From Marinimicrobium agarilyticum DSM 16975 (GTDB lineage Bacteria; Pseudomonadota; Gammaproteobacteria; Pseudomonadales; Cellvibrionaceae), in contig NZ_AUHU01000006.1 in the NCBI RefSeq assembly GCF_000423345.1, forward strand, positions 62,001 to 126,000: 64,000 nt of DNA, given 5' to 3'. Position 1 is the first letter of the stretch. Every line of letters starts with the position of its first letter. Made by a program: the position numbers and the translations under genes. Positions 56,956 through 64,000 of the stretch are shown piece after piece. Under the pieces are notes generated by a model, which worked only from the letters and a program-made list of their open reading frames with translations, did no database searches and was not told the origin of the DNA.

Positions 56956-58465
56956 TCTCGCTCTCCAGGGACAGCAGTTGACAGAAAGCGGGGATCAGGT
57001 CGGTTGCCAGAAGGCTGCGTTCACCCCAGTCGCCCACCGCCAGGTCCGCCGCCTCGGCGTGCAGGCAGGCGCCCAGCTCCGCGGCGGAGCCCACGCTCAG
57101 CCCCTGGGCCAGCAAACCGCCCAGCAGGCCGGAAAGCACATCGCCCATACCGCCCGAGGCCATGCCCGGATTACCCGCCGCCACCAGACCCGTCCGGCCC
57201 GGCTCGGAACACACCAGGGAACCGGCCCCCTTCAGGATGGCGGCACCGCCGTAGCGGTGTTGAAGCTGATGCACCGCCGCAAACCGGTCGCGCTGCACTT
57301 CCGCAGTCTGGGTCTGCAGTAAGCGCGCCGCTTCGCCCGGGTGGGGCGTCAGTATCCAGTTATCGCGTGCCTTGCCGGCAGGCTGATGGGCCGCCAACAG
57401 GTTCAGCGCATCGGCATCGAGCACCAGCGGCAAGCCCGATTGCAGCGCCTGCTGCAACATCTGCTCGGACCAGGGAGACTGCCCCAGCCCCGGCCCCACC
57501 ACCAGCACCGTCGGGCGAGCCAACCAGGGTTCAAGTTCTTGTCCCGAGGTCACGCCACAGACCATGATTTCCGGTCGACGGGTCAGCATGGGCGCCACGT
57601 GCTCCGGACGGGTGGCCAGGCTGACCAGCCCGGCACCGGCCCGGGCGGCCGCTTCGGCCGCCATGATCGCCGCGCCGCCAAACCCGGTATCACCGCCGAT
57701 GACCATGACGTGTCCAAAAGCGCCTTTGTGGGCATCCGGAGCTCGCCGCCCCAGCGTCGGCAAGATCTCACTCAAGGCGAGCCGTCGGCAGTTTGAGGGG
57801 ACTGCGTCATACACCGCATCGGAGACGCCCAGACGGGCAAAAACCAGCTCGCCACACAAAGCCGCCCCCCGGGCGGTCAGGAGCCCCTGTTTGACGCCGA
57901 TAAAGGTGACGGTGACCGTCGCCTGAACCGCGACGCCCAGCACCGCGCCACTATCGGCCGCCAGTCCGGAAGGCAAATCAATAGCGAGCACGGGCAACCC
58001 CGACTGATTGATCTGCTCTATCGCCTCGGCGTAATGCGGACGCACTTCGCCACTGACACCGGTCCCCAACAGCGCATCGACAATAACGCCCGCTTTTGGC
58101 GCCGCCCCCAGAGGCATGAACTCAACCCCTTCCTGACGGGCATAATCCCGGGCCTGGGCCGCCTCGCCTTTGAGCTTGTCGGGCTCGCCCACGGTGATCA
58201 CGCTGACCGACAAACGACGCTGGGCAGCGAGCGCCGCCACCACATAGCCGTCACCGGCGTTGTTGCCGGCACCACAGTAGACCGTGACCCGGTCGGCCGC
58301 GGGGAAATGGTTGAGAAGTTGCTCAAAGGCGGTGCGACCGGCGCGCTTCATCAATTGAATACCGGCGGTACCGGCCTCAACCGCGCGACGATCAAGCTCC
58401 CGGGTCTGCTCGGCGGTGTACAGGTCGCGGGGAAAGCCCGAAGCATCGGCGGACGTCAATTTCAT
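56945..58465 (-). CDS. nnr: Bifunctional NAD(P)H-hydrate epimerase / ADP-dependent dehydratase
   Basis: 506 residues. N-terminal YjeF epimerase (about 1-215; TAEQTRELDRRAVEAGTAGI, VYCGAGNNAGDGYVVAALAA) and C-terminal ribokinase-like dehydratase (about 230-506; DAHKGAFGHVMVIGGDTGFG, LTPHPGEAARLL, GNPGMASGGMGDVLSGLLGG). Repairs damaged NAD(P)H. ATG at 58465 with GAGGA four bases before. Divergent from queG, which is the usual arrangement. Confidence 0.95.
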   Translation of the reverse strand: MKLTSADASGFPRDLYTAEQTRELDRRAVEAGTAGIQLMKRAGRTAFEQLLNHFPAADRVTVYCGAGNNAGDGYVVAALAAQRRLSVSVITVGEPDKLKGEAAQARDYARQEGVEFMPLGAAPKAGVIVDALLGTGVSGEVRPHYAEAIEQINQSGLPVLAIDLPSGLAADSGAVLGVAVQATVTVTFIGVKQGLLTARGAALCGELVFARLGVSDAVYDAVPSNCRRLALSEILPTLGRRAPDAHKGAFGHVMVIGGDTGFGGAAIMAAEAAARAGAGLVSLATRPEHVAPMLTRRPEIMVCGVTSGQELEPWLARPTVLVVGPGLGQSPWSEQMLQQALQSGLPLVLDADALNLLAAHQPAGKARDNWILTPHPGEAARLLQTQTAEVQRDRFAAVHQLQHRYGGAAILKGAGSLVCSEPGRTGLVAAGNPGMASGGMGDVLSGLLGGLLAQGLSVGSAAELGACLHAEAADLAVGDWGERSLLATDLIPAFCQLLSLESENER

Positions 58466-58615
58466 AGATTCCTCAATTTCAAAGATAAATACCGCTATTT
58501 CTGGCAAAATTATACGCGAACTTTGAAGACTATCGTAACGCGCGCACAATGCCTGTGATACGTCTTCGGACCGTCCGCTCACAATACCTCAAACGCCGCT
58601 GCGCCCAAGGCCTTT

Positions 58616-59728
58616 ATGCCACCTGTGGATTATCGACAACTCGCCGACGATATCAAACGCTGGGGACGGGAGCTGGGTTTCCAGCAAGTGGGCATTACCG
58701 ATACCGACCTGCGGGAGGAGGAAGCCCACCTGAAGGAGTGGCTGGCCAAAGGCTATCACGGTGCCATGGACTGGTTTGAAGCCCACGGCAACAAACGCTC
58801 CCGGCCGGAAGAACTGGTCCCCGGAACGATCCGGGTGATTTCCGTGCGCATGGACTATCTGCCGGAAGATACCGAGCAGATCAAAATCCTCAAGGACCCC
58901 AACAAGGCCTATATTTCCCGCTACGCCCTCGGACGCGATTATCACAAACTGATCCGCAAGCGCCTCGCCAAACTCGCCAAGACCATTGAGGCCGCCCTGC
59001 CCCCCGAATTGCGCGAGGGCCAACAACGTCCCTTTGTGGACAGTGCGCCCGTGCTGGAACGCCCCCTCGCCGACAAGGCCGGACTGGGCTGGACCGGCAA
59101 GCACACGCTGATTCTCAACAGTGAGGCGGGCAGTTGGTTTTTCCTGGGGGAATTATTTACCTATTTGCCCCTGCCGGTGGACCAATCGGAACAGCCCAAC
59201 CGTTGCGGGGACTGCAGCGCCTGTCTGCAGGTCTGCCCCACGGACGCCTTTCCCCAACCCTACGAGCTGGATGCGCGGCGCTGCATTTCCTACCTGACGA
59301 TCGAAAACCCCGGCCCGATCCCGGAGGAGTTTCGCGAGCCCATGGGCAACCGGGTGTTCGGCTGCGATGACTGCCAGGCCATCTGCCCCTGGAACAAATA
59401 CGCCCACTACACCCGAGAGGACGACTTCCAGCCCCGCCACGGCCTGGACAGTCGGGACCTGTTGACGCTTTTCCAATGGACCGAAGAAGAATTCCTGCGC
59501 TACACCGAGGGCTCCGCCATTCGCCGGGCCGGTTACGAACGCTGGCTGCGCAACCTGGCGGTCGGCCTGGGGAATGCTCCGTCGAGCCCCGAGATCATCC
59601 AGGCCCTGGAAAACCGGCGCTCGAGCGTCTCGGCGCTGGTGCAGGAACACATCGACTGGGCCCTCGCCCAACAGGCGCGCCCGGGGCGCCGCCGCAAACG
59701 CAAAATCCGCCGAAAACGCCCGTTATAA
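58616..59728 (+). CDS. queG: Epoxyqueuosine reductase QueG
   Basis: 370 residues. Cobalamin/iron-sulfur enzyme for the last step of queuosine formation in tRNA. N-terminal DUF1730 domain (WGRELGFQQVGITDTDLREE, VISVRMDYLPED), catalytic DSAPVLERPLADKAGLGWTG, two 4Fe-4S motifs (CGDCSACLQVCPTDAF; CDDCQAICPWN), HEAT-like tail ending in a strongly basic stretch (RRRKRKIRRKRP) that is longer than usual and may bind tRNA. ATG 58616. Confidence 0.96.
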   Translation: MPPVDYRQLADDIKRWGRELGFQQVGITDTDLREEEAHLKEWLAKGYHGAMDWFEAHGNKRSRPEELVPGTIRVISVRMDYLPEDTEQIKILKDPNKAYISRYALGRDYHKLIRKRLAKLAKTIEAALPPELREGQQRPFVDSAPVLERPLADKAGLGWTGKHTLILNSEAGSWFFLGELFTYLPLPVDQSEQPNRCGDCSACLQVCPTDAFPQPYELDARRCISYLTIENPGPIPEEFREPMGNRVFGCDDCQAICPWNKYAHYTREDDFQPRHGLDSRDLLTLFQWTEEEFLRYTEGSAIRRAGYERWLRNLAVGLGNAPSSPEIIQALENRRSSVSALVQEHIDWALAQQARPGRRRKRKIRRKRPL

Positions 59729-59775
59729 CAAGCATTTAGGTTATAGCTATTAATGCTATTGGGCCAATTGCCCTG

Positions 59776-59804
59776 TTAATTTGTGTCACAAACGTGAATA
59801 ATAC
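59776..59804 (+). promoter_or_regulatory. Possible gnd promoter with palindrome
   Basis: TTAATT (59776-59781), 17-bp spacer, TAATAC (59799-59804). A 13-base palindrome TTTGTGTCACAAA (59780-59792) lies between the boxes and could bind a regulator. 156 bp before the gnd ATG. Matches are modest. Confidence 0.35.
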
Positions 59805-59960
59805 GCACCCTTTTGAGAACCTTTTCTCCCTTTCCGGTTTACGGACGGGCAGAGACTGACGGTTCTGGACACGTTCCCAACGATAAAGTGCGCCGCCAAA
59901 AGCGGTCGCCGACAAAGGACATCACACCCACATCAACCCGAGAGACAGGTAGCAGACTCT

Positions 59961-61412
59961 ATGAAAGAGAAATCCGATATCGGCCTGGTAGGCCTCGCCG
60001 TGATGGGCGAAAACCTGATTCTGAACATGGCCAGCAAAGGCTACACCGTGACCGCCTACAACCGCTCCACCGAGAAGGTGGAAAAGTTCATCAACGGTCG
60101 TGCCGACGGCAAATCCATTCGCGGTGCTCATTCCGTCGAGGAGCTGGTGGAGTCTCTGGCCAAGCCCCGCAAAATCATGTTGATGGTCAAGGCCGGACAG
60201 GCGGTGGATGATTTCATTGAGCAGTTGATCCCGCACCTGGACAAGGGCGACATCATCATCGATGGCGGCAACACCCACTACCCGGACACCAACCGGCGCA
60301 CCGAATACCTGGAGAGCAAGGGCCTGCTGTTTATCGGCACCGGCGTCTCCGGCGGCGAAGAGGGCGCGCTGACCGGGCCGTCCATCATGCCCGGCGGCTC
60401 CCCCGCAGCCTGGGAACACGTCAAACCCATTTTTCAGGACATTTCCGCGAAGGTGGACGATGGCAGCCCCTGCTGTGACTGGGTGGGCGAGCAAGGCGCC
60501 GGTCACTTCGTCAAAATGGTGCACAACGGCATCGAATATGGCGACATGCAGCTGATCTGTGAAGCCTACCAGTTGATGAAAGACCTGCTGGGCATGAGCC
60601 ACGATGAGATGCACGAAGTCTTCGCCGAGTGGAACGAGGGTGAACTGAACAGCTACCTGGTGGAAATCACCCGCGACATCCTGGCCTACAAAGAAGACGG
60701 CGAGCCCCTGGTCGAGAAGATTCTGGACAAGGCCGGCCAGAAAGGCACCGGCAAATGGACCGGCATTATCGCCCTGGATATGGGCATTCCGCTGACCCTG
60801 ATCGGCGAGGCGGTCTTCGCCCGTTGCCTGTCGGCCCAGAAAGACGAGCGGGTAGAAGCCTCTCAAGTTCTCAGCGGCCCGAAAGTGAAGTTCGAAGGCG
60901 ACAAGAAAGCCTTCGTCGATGACCTGCGCCAAGCGCTGCTGGCCGCCAAGATGATTTCCTACGCCCAGGGCTACGCACTGATGCGCGAAGCGGCCCGGGA
61001 ATTCGGCTGGCACCTGAACTACGGTGGCATCGCTCTGATGTGGCGCGGCGGCTGTATCATCCGCTCCGGCTTCCTGGACAACATCAAGCAGGCGTTCGAC
61101 AAGAACGGCGACTTGAAGAACCTGCTGCTGGATGACTACTTCAAAGGCAAGATCGAAGCGGCTCAGGACGGCTGGCGCCGGATTGCGGCCACTGCCATCA
61201 GCAGCGGCATCCCGACACCGACCATTACCTCGGCCCTGAACTACTTCGACGGCTACCGCTGTGCCCGCCTGCCGGCGAACCTGCTCCAGGCCCAGCGGGA
61301 CTACTTCGGTGCCCACACCTACGAGCGGGTGGACAAGCCCCGGGGTGAGCACTTCCACACCAACTGGACCGGCCGCGGCGGGGATACCGCTTCTTCCACG
61401 TATAACGTGTAA
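59961..61412 (+). CDS. gnd: 6-phosphogluconate dehydrogenase (decarboxylating)
   Basis: 483 residues, long (NADP type) form. GLVGLAVMGENLILNMASKG dinucleotide fold, YNRSTEKVEKF (NADP phosphate-binding Arg), DGGNTHYPDTNRRT, GTGVSGGEEGALTGPSIMPG and HFVKMVHNGIEYGDMQLICE with the catalytic Lys; C-terminal TNWTGRGG. Oxidative pentose phosphate pathway. Standing alone, without zwf or pgl nearby. Confidence 0.97.
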   Translation: MKEKSDIGLVGLAVMGENLILNMASKGYTVTAYNRSTEKVEKFINGRADGKSIRGAHSVEELVESLAKPRKIMLMVKAGQAVDDFIEQLIPHLDKGDIIIDGGNTHYPDTNRRTEYLESKGLLFIGTGVSGGEEGALTGPSIMPGGSPAAWEHVKPIFQDISAKVDDGSPCCDWVGEQGAGHFVKMVHNGIEYGDMQLICEAYQLMKDLLGMSHDEMHEVFAEWNEGELNSYLVEITRDILAYKEDGEPLVEKILDKAGQKGTGKWTGIIALDMGIPLTLIGEAVFARCLSAQKDERVEASQVLSGPKVKFEGDKKAFVDDLRQALLAAKMISYAQGYALMREAAREFGWHLNYGGIALMWRGGCIIRSGFLDNIKQAFDKNGDLKNLLLDDYFKGKIEAAQDGWRRIAATAISSGIPTPTITSALNYFDGYRCARLPANLLQAQRDYFGAHTYERVDKPRGEHFHTNWTGRGGDTASSTYNV

Positions 61413-61489
61413 GGATCGAATCCGGTGATGGCGGATGTCGGCAGCAACGCTGCGCGTGGCTCCGCCCTACGCAAGCCGGGCCATTAATT

Positions 61490-61560
61490 GGCGGATGCGC
61501 CTTCCGGCTTATCCGCCCTACATGCCGAGATGTAGGGCGGATAAGCGGAGCGCATCCGCC
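61490..61560. repeat. Inverted pair of REP-like elements
   Basis: Left 61490-61523 (GGCGGATGCGCC...TTATCCGCCCTACAT) and right 61530-61560 (ATGTAGGGCGGATAAGCGG, then AGCGCATCCGCC) are near-perfect inverted copies separated by GCCGAG, a REPIN-like arrangement between convergent gnd and orn. A related GGCGGATGTCGGCAGCAACG segment lies just before (61431-61467). Confidence 0.8.
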
Positions 61561-61577
61561 ACCGCCACTCCCCCAAA

Positions 61578-62123
61578 TCACTCCATCTTGAAAAAGTGCT
61601 CCCGGTAATGCTTCAGCTCGTTGATCGAGTCCTTGATATCATCCAGGGCCAAGTGCGCCCCGCTCTTCTTCACCCCCTCCAGCACATCCGGCCGCCAGCG
61701 ACGGGCCAGCTCTTTCACGGTCGACACATCCAGATTCCGGTAATGGAAAAACCGCTCCAGCTTGGGCATACCGCGCACCAGGAAGCGGCGGTCCTGGCAG
61801 ATGGAGTTGCCACACATGGGTGACTTACCCGGCGGTACCAGCTTTTCCAGAAAGGCGATGGTCTCCGCCTCGGCTTTCTCAAGCGTCACTTCGCTCTCGC
61901 GCACCCGCTGAGTCAGACCGGATTGACCATGCTGGCGGGTATTCCACTCGTCCATGCTCTGCATCACCTCATTGGGCTGATGGATGGCATGAACCGGGCC
62001 TTCGGCCAGAATATTGAGGTTGGCATCGGTCACGATGGTGGCAATTTCGATGATCACATCCCGATCCGGGTCGAGGCCGGTCATTTCCAGATCAATCCAG
62101 ACCAGGTTGGTTTCATTGGACAT
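61578..62123 (-). CDS. orn: Oligoribonuclease
   Basis: 181 residues. DEDDh 3'-5' exonuclease degrading 2-5-mer RNA, including pGpG from c-di-[43 protein letters not shown] and [20 protein letters not shown] carry the four acidic residues and His. Divergent from rsgA, a conserved pairing. Confidence 0.97.
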   Translation of the reverse strand: MSNETNLVWIDLEMTGLDPDRDVIIEIATIVTDANLNILAEGPVHAIHQPNEVMQSMDEWNTRQHGQSGLTQRVRESEVTLEKAEAETIAFLEKLVPPGKSPMCGNSICQDRRFLVRGMPKLERFFHYRNLDVSTVKELARRWRPDVLEGVKKSGAHLALDDIKDSINELKHYREHFFKME

Positions 62124-62250
62124 AAATTCGATTCCCTACAGACTTTTTCCGAAAGGATCAGGCACAATAAGCGCCTGAGACAGGGGCACAAGATTAACCC
62201 GCCGTCCCAATGGGAACAACCGGCGACCACGGGAGAAAAACCACCACTTC

Positions 62251-63264
62251 ATGAGTAAGCGCAAACTGACCCGCCGCCAGGCCTGGCGCATCCAGAAAAT
62301 TCAGCAGGAACGCAGCGAGCGCGCCCAGCGCCGGCAAGAGCCGAGCGCCGAACTGGATGAGACCAACCTCGGCCCGGAGCAAGAAGGGTTAGTGGTGACT
62401 CACTTCGGCACACTGGTGCTCGTGGAATCGTTGGCACCGGCACATGAGCGCAAACGCTGCCATTTTCGCAGCAACCTGGGCTCACTGGTCACCGGGGACC
62501 GGGTAGTCTGGCGCGACGGCTCTCCTTATGGAGTAGTAGAAGCGGTGATGCCGCGCCGCTCAGAACTGTGCCGCCCGGACCCCTATGGCGACCTGAAAAC
62601 TGTCGCCGCCAATGTCGACCGCGCCCTGATTGTGGTCGCGCCCTACCCAGAGCCCCACTACAGCCTGATCGACCGCTATCTGGTGGCGGCCGAAGCCAGT
62701 GATATCACCCCCGCGCTGATCATCAACAAGTGCGATGCGGTGGATGACCGAATCCGCGACAAACTGGAACAGATGGAGCAGCTCTATCGCGGCCTGGGCT
62801 ACTACGTCCAGCGGGTTTCCGCCAGCACCGGCGAGGGCATGAGCGAGCTCGCGGATTACCTCAAGGATTTCACCTGTGTCTTCGTCGGCCAGTCCGGTGT
62901 AGGTAAGTCTTCACTTACCAACTGGCTCCTGCCCGAGGCGGGCCTGAGAGTCGGCGAGTTGTCCGAGCGCCAGACCGGCAGCCACACTACCACCAACGCC
63001 GAGCTCTTTCATTTCCCCGGCGGCGGGCAGCTGATCGACTCCCCCGGGGTGCGGGAGTTCGGGCTCTGGCATATGAGCTCCGAGCAGGTGCTGGAGAACT
63101 TTGTCGAGTTTCGCCCCCACCTGGGTCACTGTAAATTCCGTGACTGCGCCCATAAGGGCGAGCCGGGCTGTGCCTTGCAGAAAGCCCTTGAATCCGGCGA
63201 CATCAGCCGCCAGAGAATGAACAGTTGCGAACAGATTCTCGACAGTCTGCACTCGCCTCGCTAG
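62251..63264 (+). CDS. rsgA: Ribosome biogenesis GTPase RsgA
   Basis: 337 residues. Basic N terminus (MSKRKLTRRQAWRIQKIQQE), OB fold (about 40-105), circularly permuted G domain with NKCD (G4) before GQSGVGKSS (G1) and DSPGVREFGLW (G3), and the zinc knuckle CKFRDCAHKGEPGCA. Final checkpoint in 30S maturation. Start ATG 62251. Confidence 0.97.
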   Translation: MSKRKLTRRQAWRIQKIQQERSERAQRRQEPSAELDETNLGPEQEGLVVTHFGTLVLVESLAPAHERKRCHFRSNLGSLVTGDRVVWRDGSPYGVVEAVMPRRSELCRPDPYGDLKTVAANVDRALIVVAPYPEPHYSLIDRYLVAAEASDITPALIINKCDAVDDRIRDKLEQMEQLYRGLGYYVQRVSASTGEGMSELADYLKDFTCVFVGQSGVGKSSLTNWLLPEAGLRVGELSERQTGSHTTTNAELFHFPGGGQLIDSPGVREFGLWHMSSEQVLENFVEFRPHLGHCKFRDCAHKGEPGCALQKALESGDISRQRMNSCEQILDSLHSPR

Positions 63265-63283
63265 CAATGGGCGGCAATTCCAC

Positions 63284-63311
63284 TTGAGTCCAACCCCATT
63301 GGCGCTATGCT
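63284..63311 (+). promoter_or_regulatory. Putative promoter of the rhodanese gene
   Basis: TTGAGT (63284-63289), 16-bp spacer, TATGCT (63306-63311), 43 bp before the ATG at 63355. Confidence 0.45.
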
Positions 63312-63354
63312 AGTGGGTCATGCAATCACCGCAGTATCAGGAAGGACACACACT

Positions 63355-64000
63355 ATGGCCGATCTGCCACTCATACTCGAACCGGCCGAGCTGGCTGACC
63401 TGCAGGAACAGCCACCGGAAAACCTTCGAATCGTCGACCTGTGTAGCGAACAAAGCTATCAGATGGGACACATTCAGGGCGCCTTGCACATCCCACCCCA
63501 GATGCTGTTGAGCAATATTCCACCCGCCCCAGGCCGCATCGGTACCGTGGAGCAATTGAATCGGCTGTTCTCCTTTCTGGGAGCCACGCCCGAGACTCAT
63601 TTCGTGGTCTATGATGATGAAGGCGGCGGCTGGGCCGGGCGCTTCATCTGGACCCTGGATGCCATCGGGCACAAACACTATTCTTACCTGAATGGCGGGC
63701 TTCAGGCCTGGAAAAACGAAGCGCGGCCGCTGAGTCGCGAGATCCCGCAGGTAACGCCAACCGAAGCCAGGGTCAGCCTGGACCCGAGCGTCGTGGTGGA
63801 AATTCCGGATATTCTGGACGCCCTTGAGGATCCGAACTTCGTGGTCTGGGACGCCCGCGGCCCCTCGGAGTACCGGGGCGAAAAAGTGCTGGCCCAGAAA
63901 GGCGGACACATTCCCGGCGCCGTGAACGTCGAGTGGACCCAACTGATGGACCACCAGAACGGATTGCGAATCCGCCCCGATGCCGAGGCGTTTCTTGCCG
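63355..64000 (+). CDS. Two-domain rhodanese/sulfurtransferase (5' part, runs off window)
   Basis: 215 codons visible. N-terminal rhodanese domain (IVDLCSEQSYQMGHIQGALH, VVYDDEGGGWAGRFIWTLDA, YLNGGLQAWKNEARPL) and the beginning of the second (VVWDARGPSEYRG, GGHIPGAVNVEW). The catalytic Cys loop of the C-terminal domain lies beyond base 64000, so activity cannot be judged. ATG at 63355 with AGGAAGG ahead. It follows rsgA by 90 bp in the same direction. Confidence 0.9.
   Translation, partial: MADLPLILEPAELADLQEQPPENLRIVDLCSEQSYQMGHIQGALHIPPQMLLSNIPPAPGRIGTVEQLNRLFSFLGATPETHFVVYDDEGGGWAGRFIWTLDAIGHKHYSYLNGGLQAWKNEARPLSREIPQVTPTEARVSLDPSVVVEIPDILDALEDPNFVVWDARGPSEYRGEKVLAQKGGHIPGAVNVEWTQLMDHQNGLRIRPDAEAFLA

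Noticed and set aside
59922-61358. 478-codon open frame on the - strand opposite gnd
   Set aside because: Shadow of gnd; the + strand product is a complete 6-phosphogluconate dehydrogenase.

Overview
The window is a 64 kb stretch of a high-GC gammaproteobacterial chromosome made almost entirely of housekeeping genes. Three things suggest a marine, polysaccharide-degrading member of the Cellvibrionales (a Marinimicrobium/Microbulbifer/Saccharophagus type of organism; this is inference). They are a secreted GH5 mannanase carrying two CBM10 modules, a fused BioH-BioC protein, and the gene order (tRNA-fMet-rimP-nusA-infB; amiB-mutL-miaA-hfq-hflXKC-hisZ-purA; pomAB next to xseB-ispA-dxs). I see no rRNA, CRISPR array, prophage or complete insertion sequence.

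Layout. 1-4.6 kb: translation and transcription operon (initiator tRNA, RimP, NusA, IF-2), leftward. 4.7-6.8 kb: small envelope and unknown proteins. 7-11.7 kb: biotin operon bioB-bioF-bioHC-bioD, leftward, with a clear BirA-type operator in front of bioB. 11.7-20 kb: ComF-like phosphoribosyltransferase, SrkA kinase, an extra HflK/HflC-like pair, a glycerophosphodiesterase, cardiolipin synthase, a cation efflux protein and CysE. 20.5-22.8 kb: a DUF411 lipoprotein, an unrecognised 118-residue protein and an HNH nuclease among hairpin repeats. 22.8-27.8 kb: sodium-type flagellar stator PomAB, then xseB-ispA-dxs (isoprenoid precursors). 28-34.7 kb: carbohydrate locus (mannanase, cupin-like protein, FucP-like transporter, Gfo/Idh/MocA oxidoreductase, sugar isomerase/epimerase). 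35-39 kb: grpE-dnaK-dnaJ with sigma-32-like promoters, back to back with LexA-controlled recN. 40.8-44.7 kb: fur, bamE, rnfH, ratA, a Na+-dependent transporter and smpB. 44.9-58.5 kb: purA, hisZ, hflC, hflK, hflX, hfq, miaA, mutL, amidase, tsaE and nnr, all leftward. 58.6-64 kb: queG, gnd, orn, rsgA and the start of a two-domain rhodanese.

The most unusual signal is not a gene. Four intergenic places (21.1, 22.5, 44.7 and 52.6-53.1 kb) hold nested hairpins sharing a CATCCNTG (or reverse complement) core. Two of them (21.1 and 53.0 kb) have the same geometry: perfect 30-bp arms, a 52-nt loop and the same left flank. Their arms differ at 10 of 30 positions, and every difference is compensated in the opposite arm. 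This is a structurally constrained repeat family of unknown function. No new multi-gene system was recognised.
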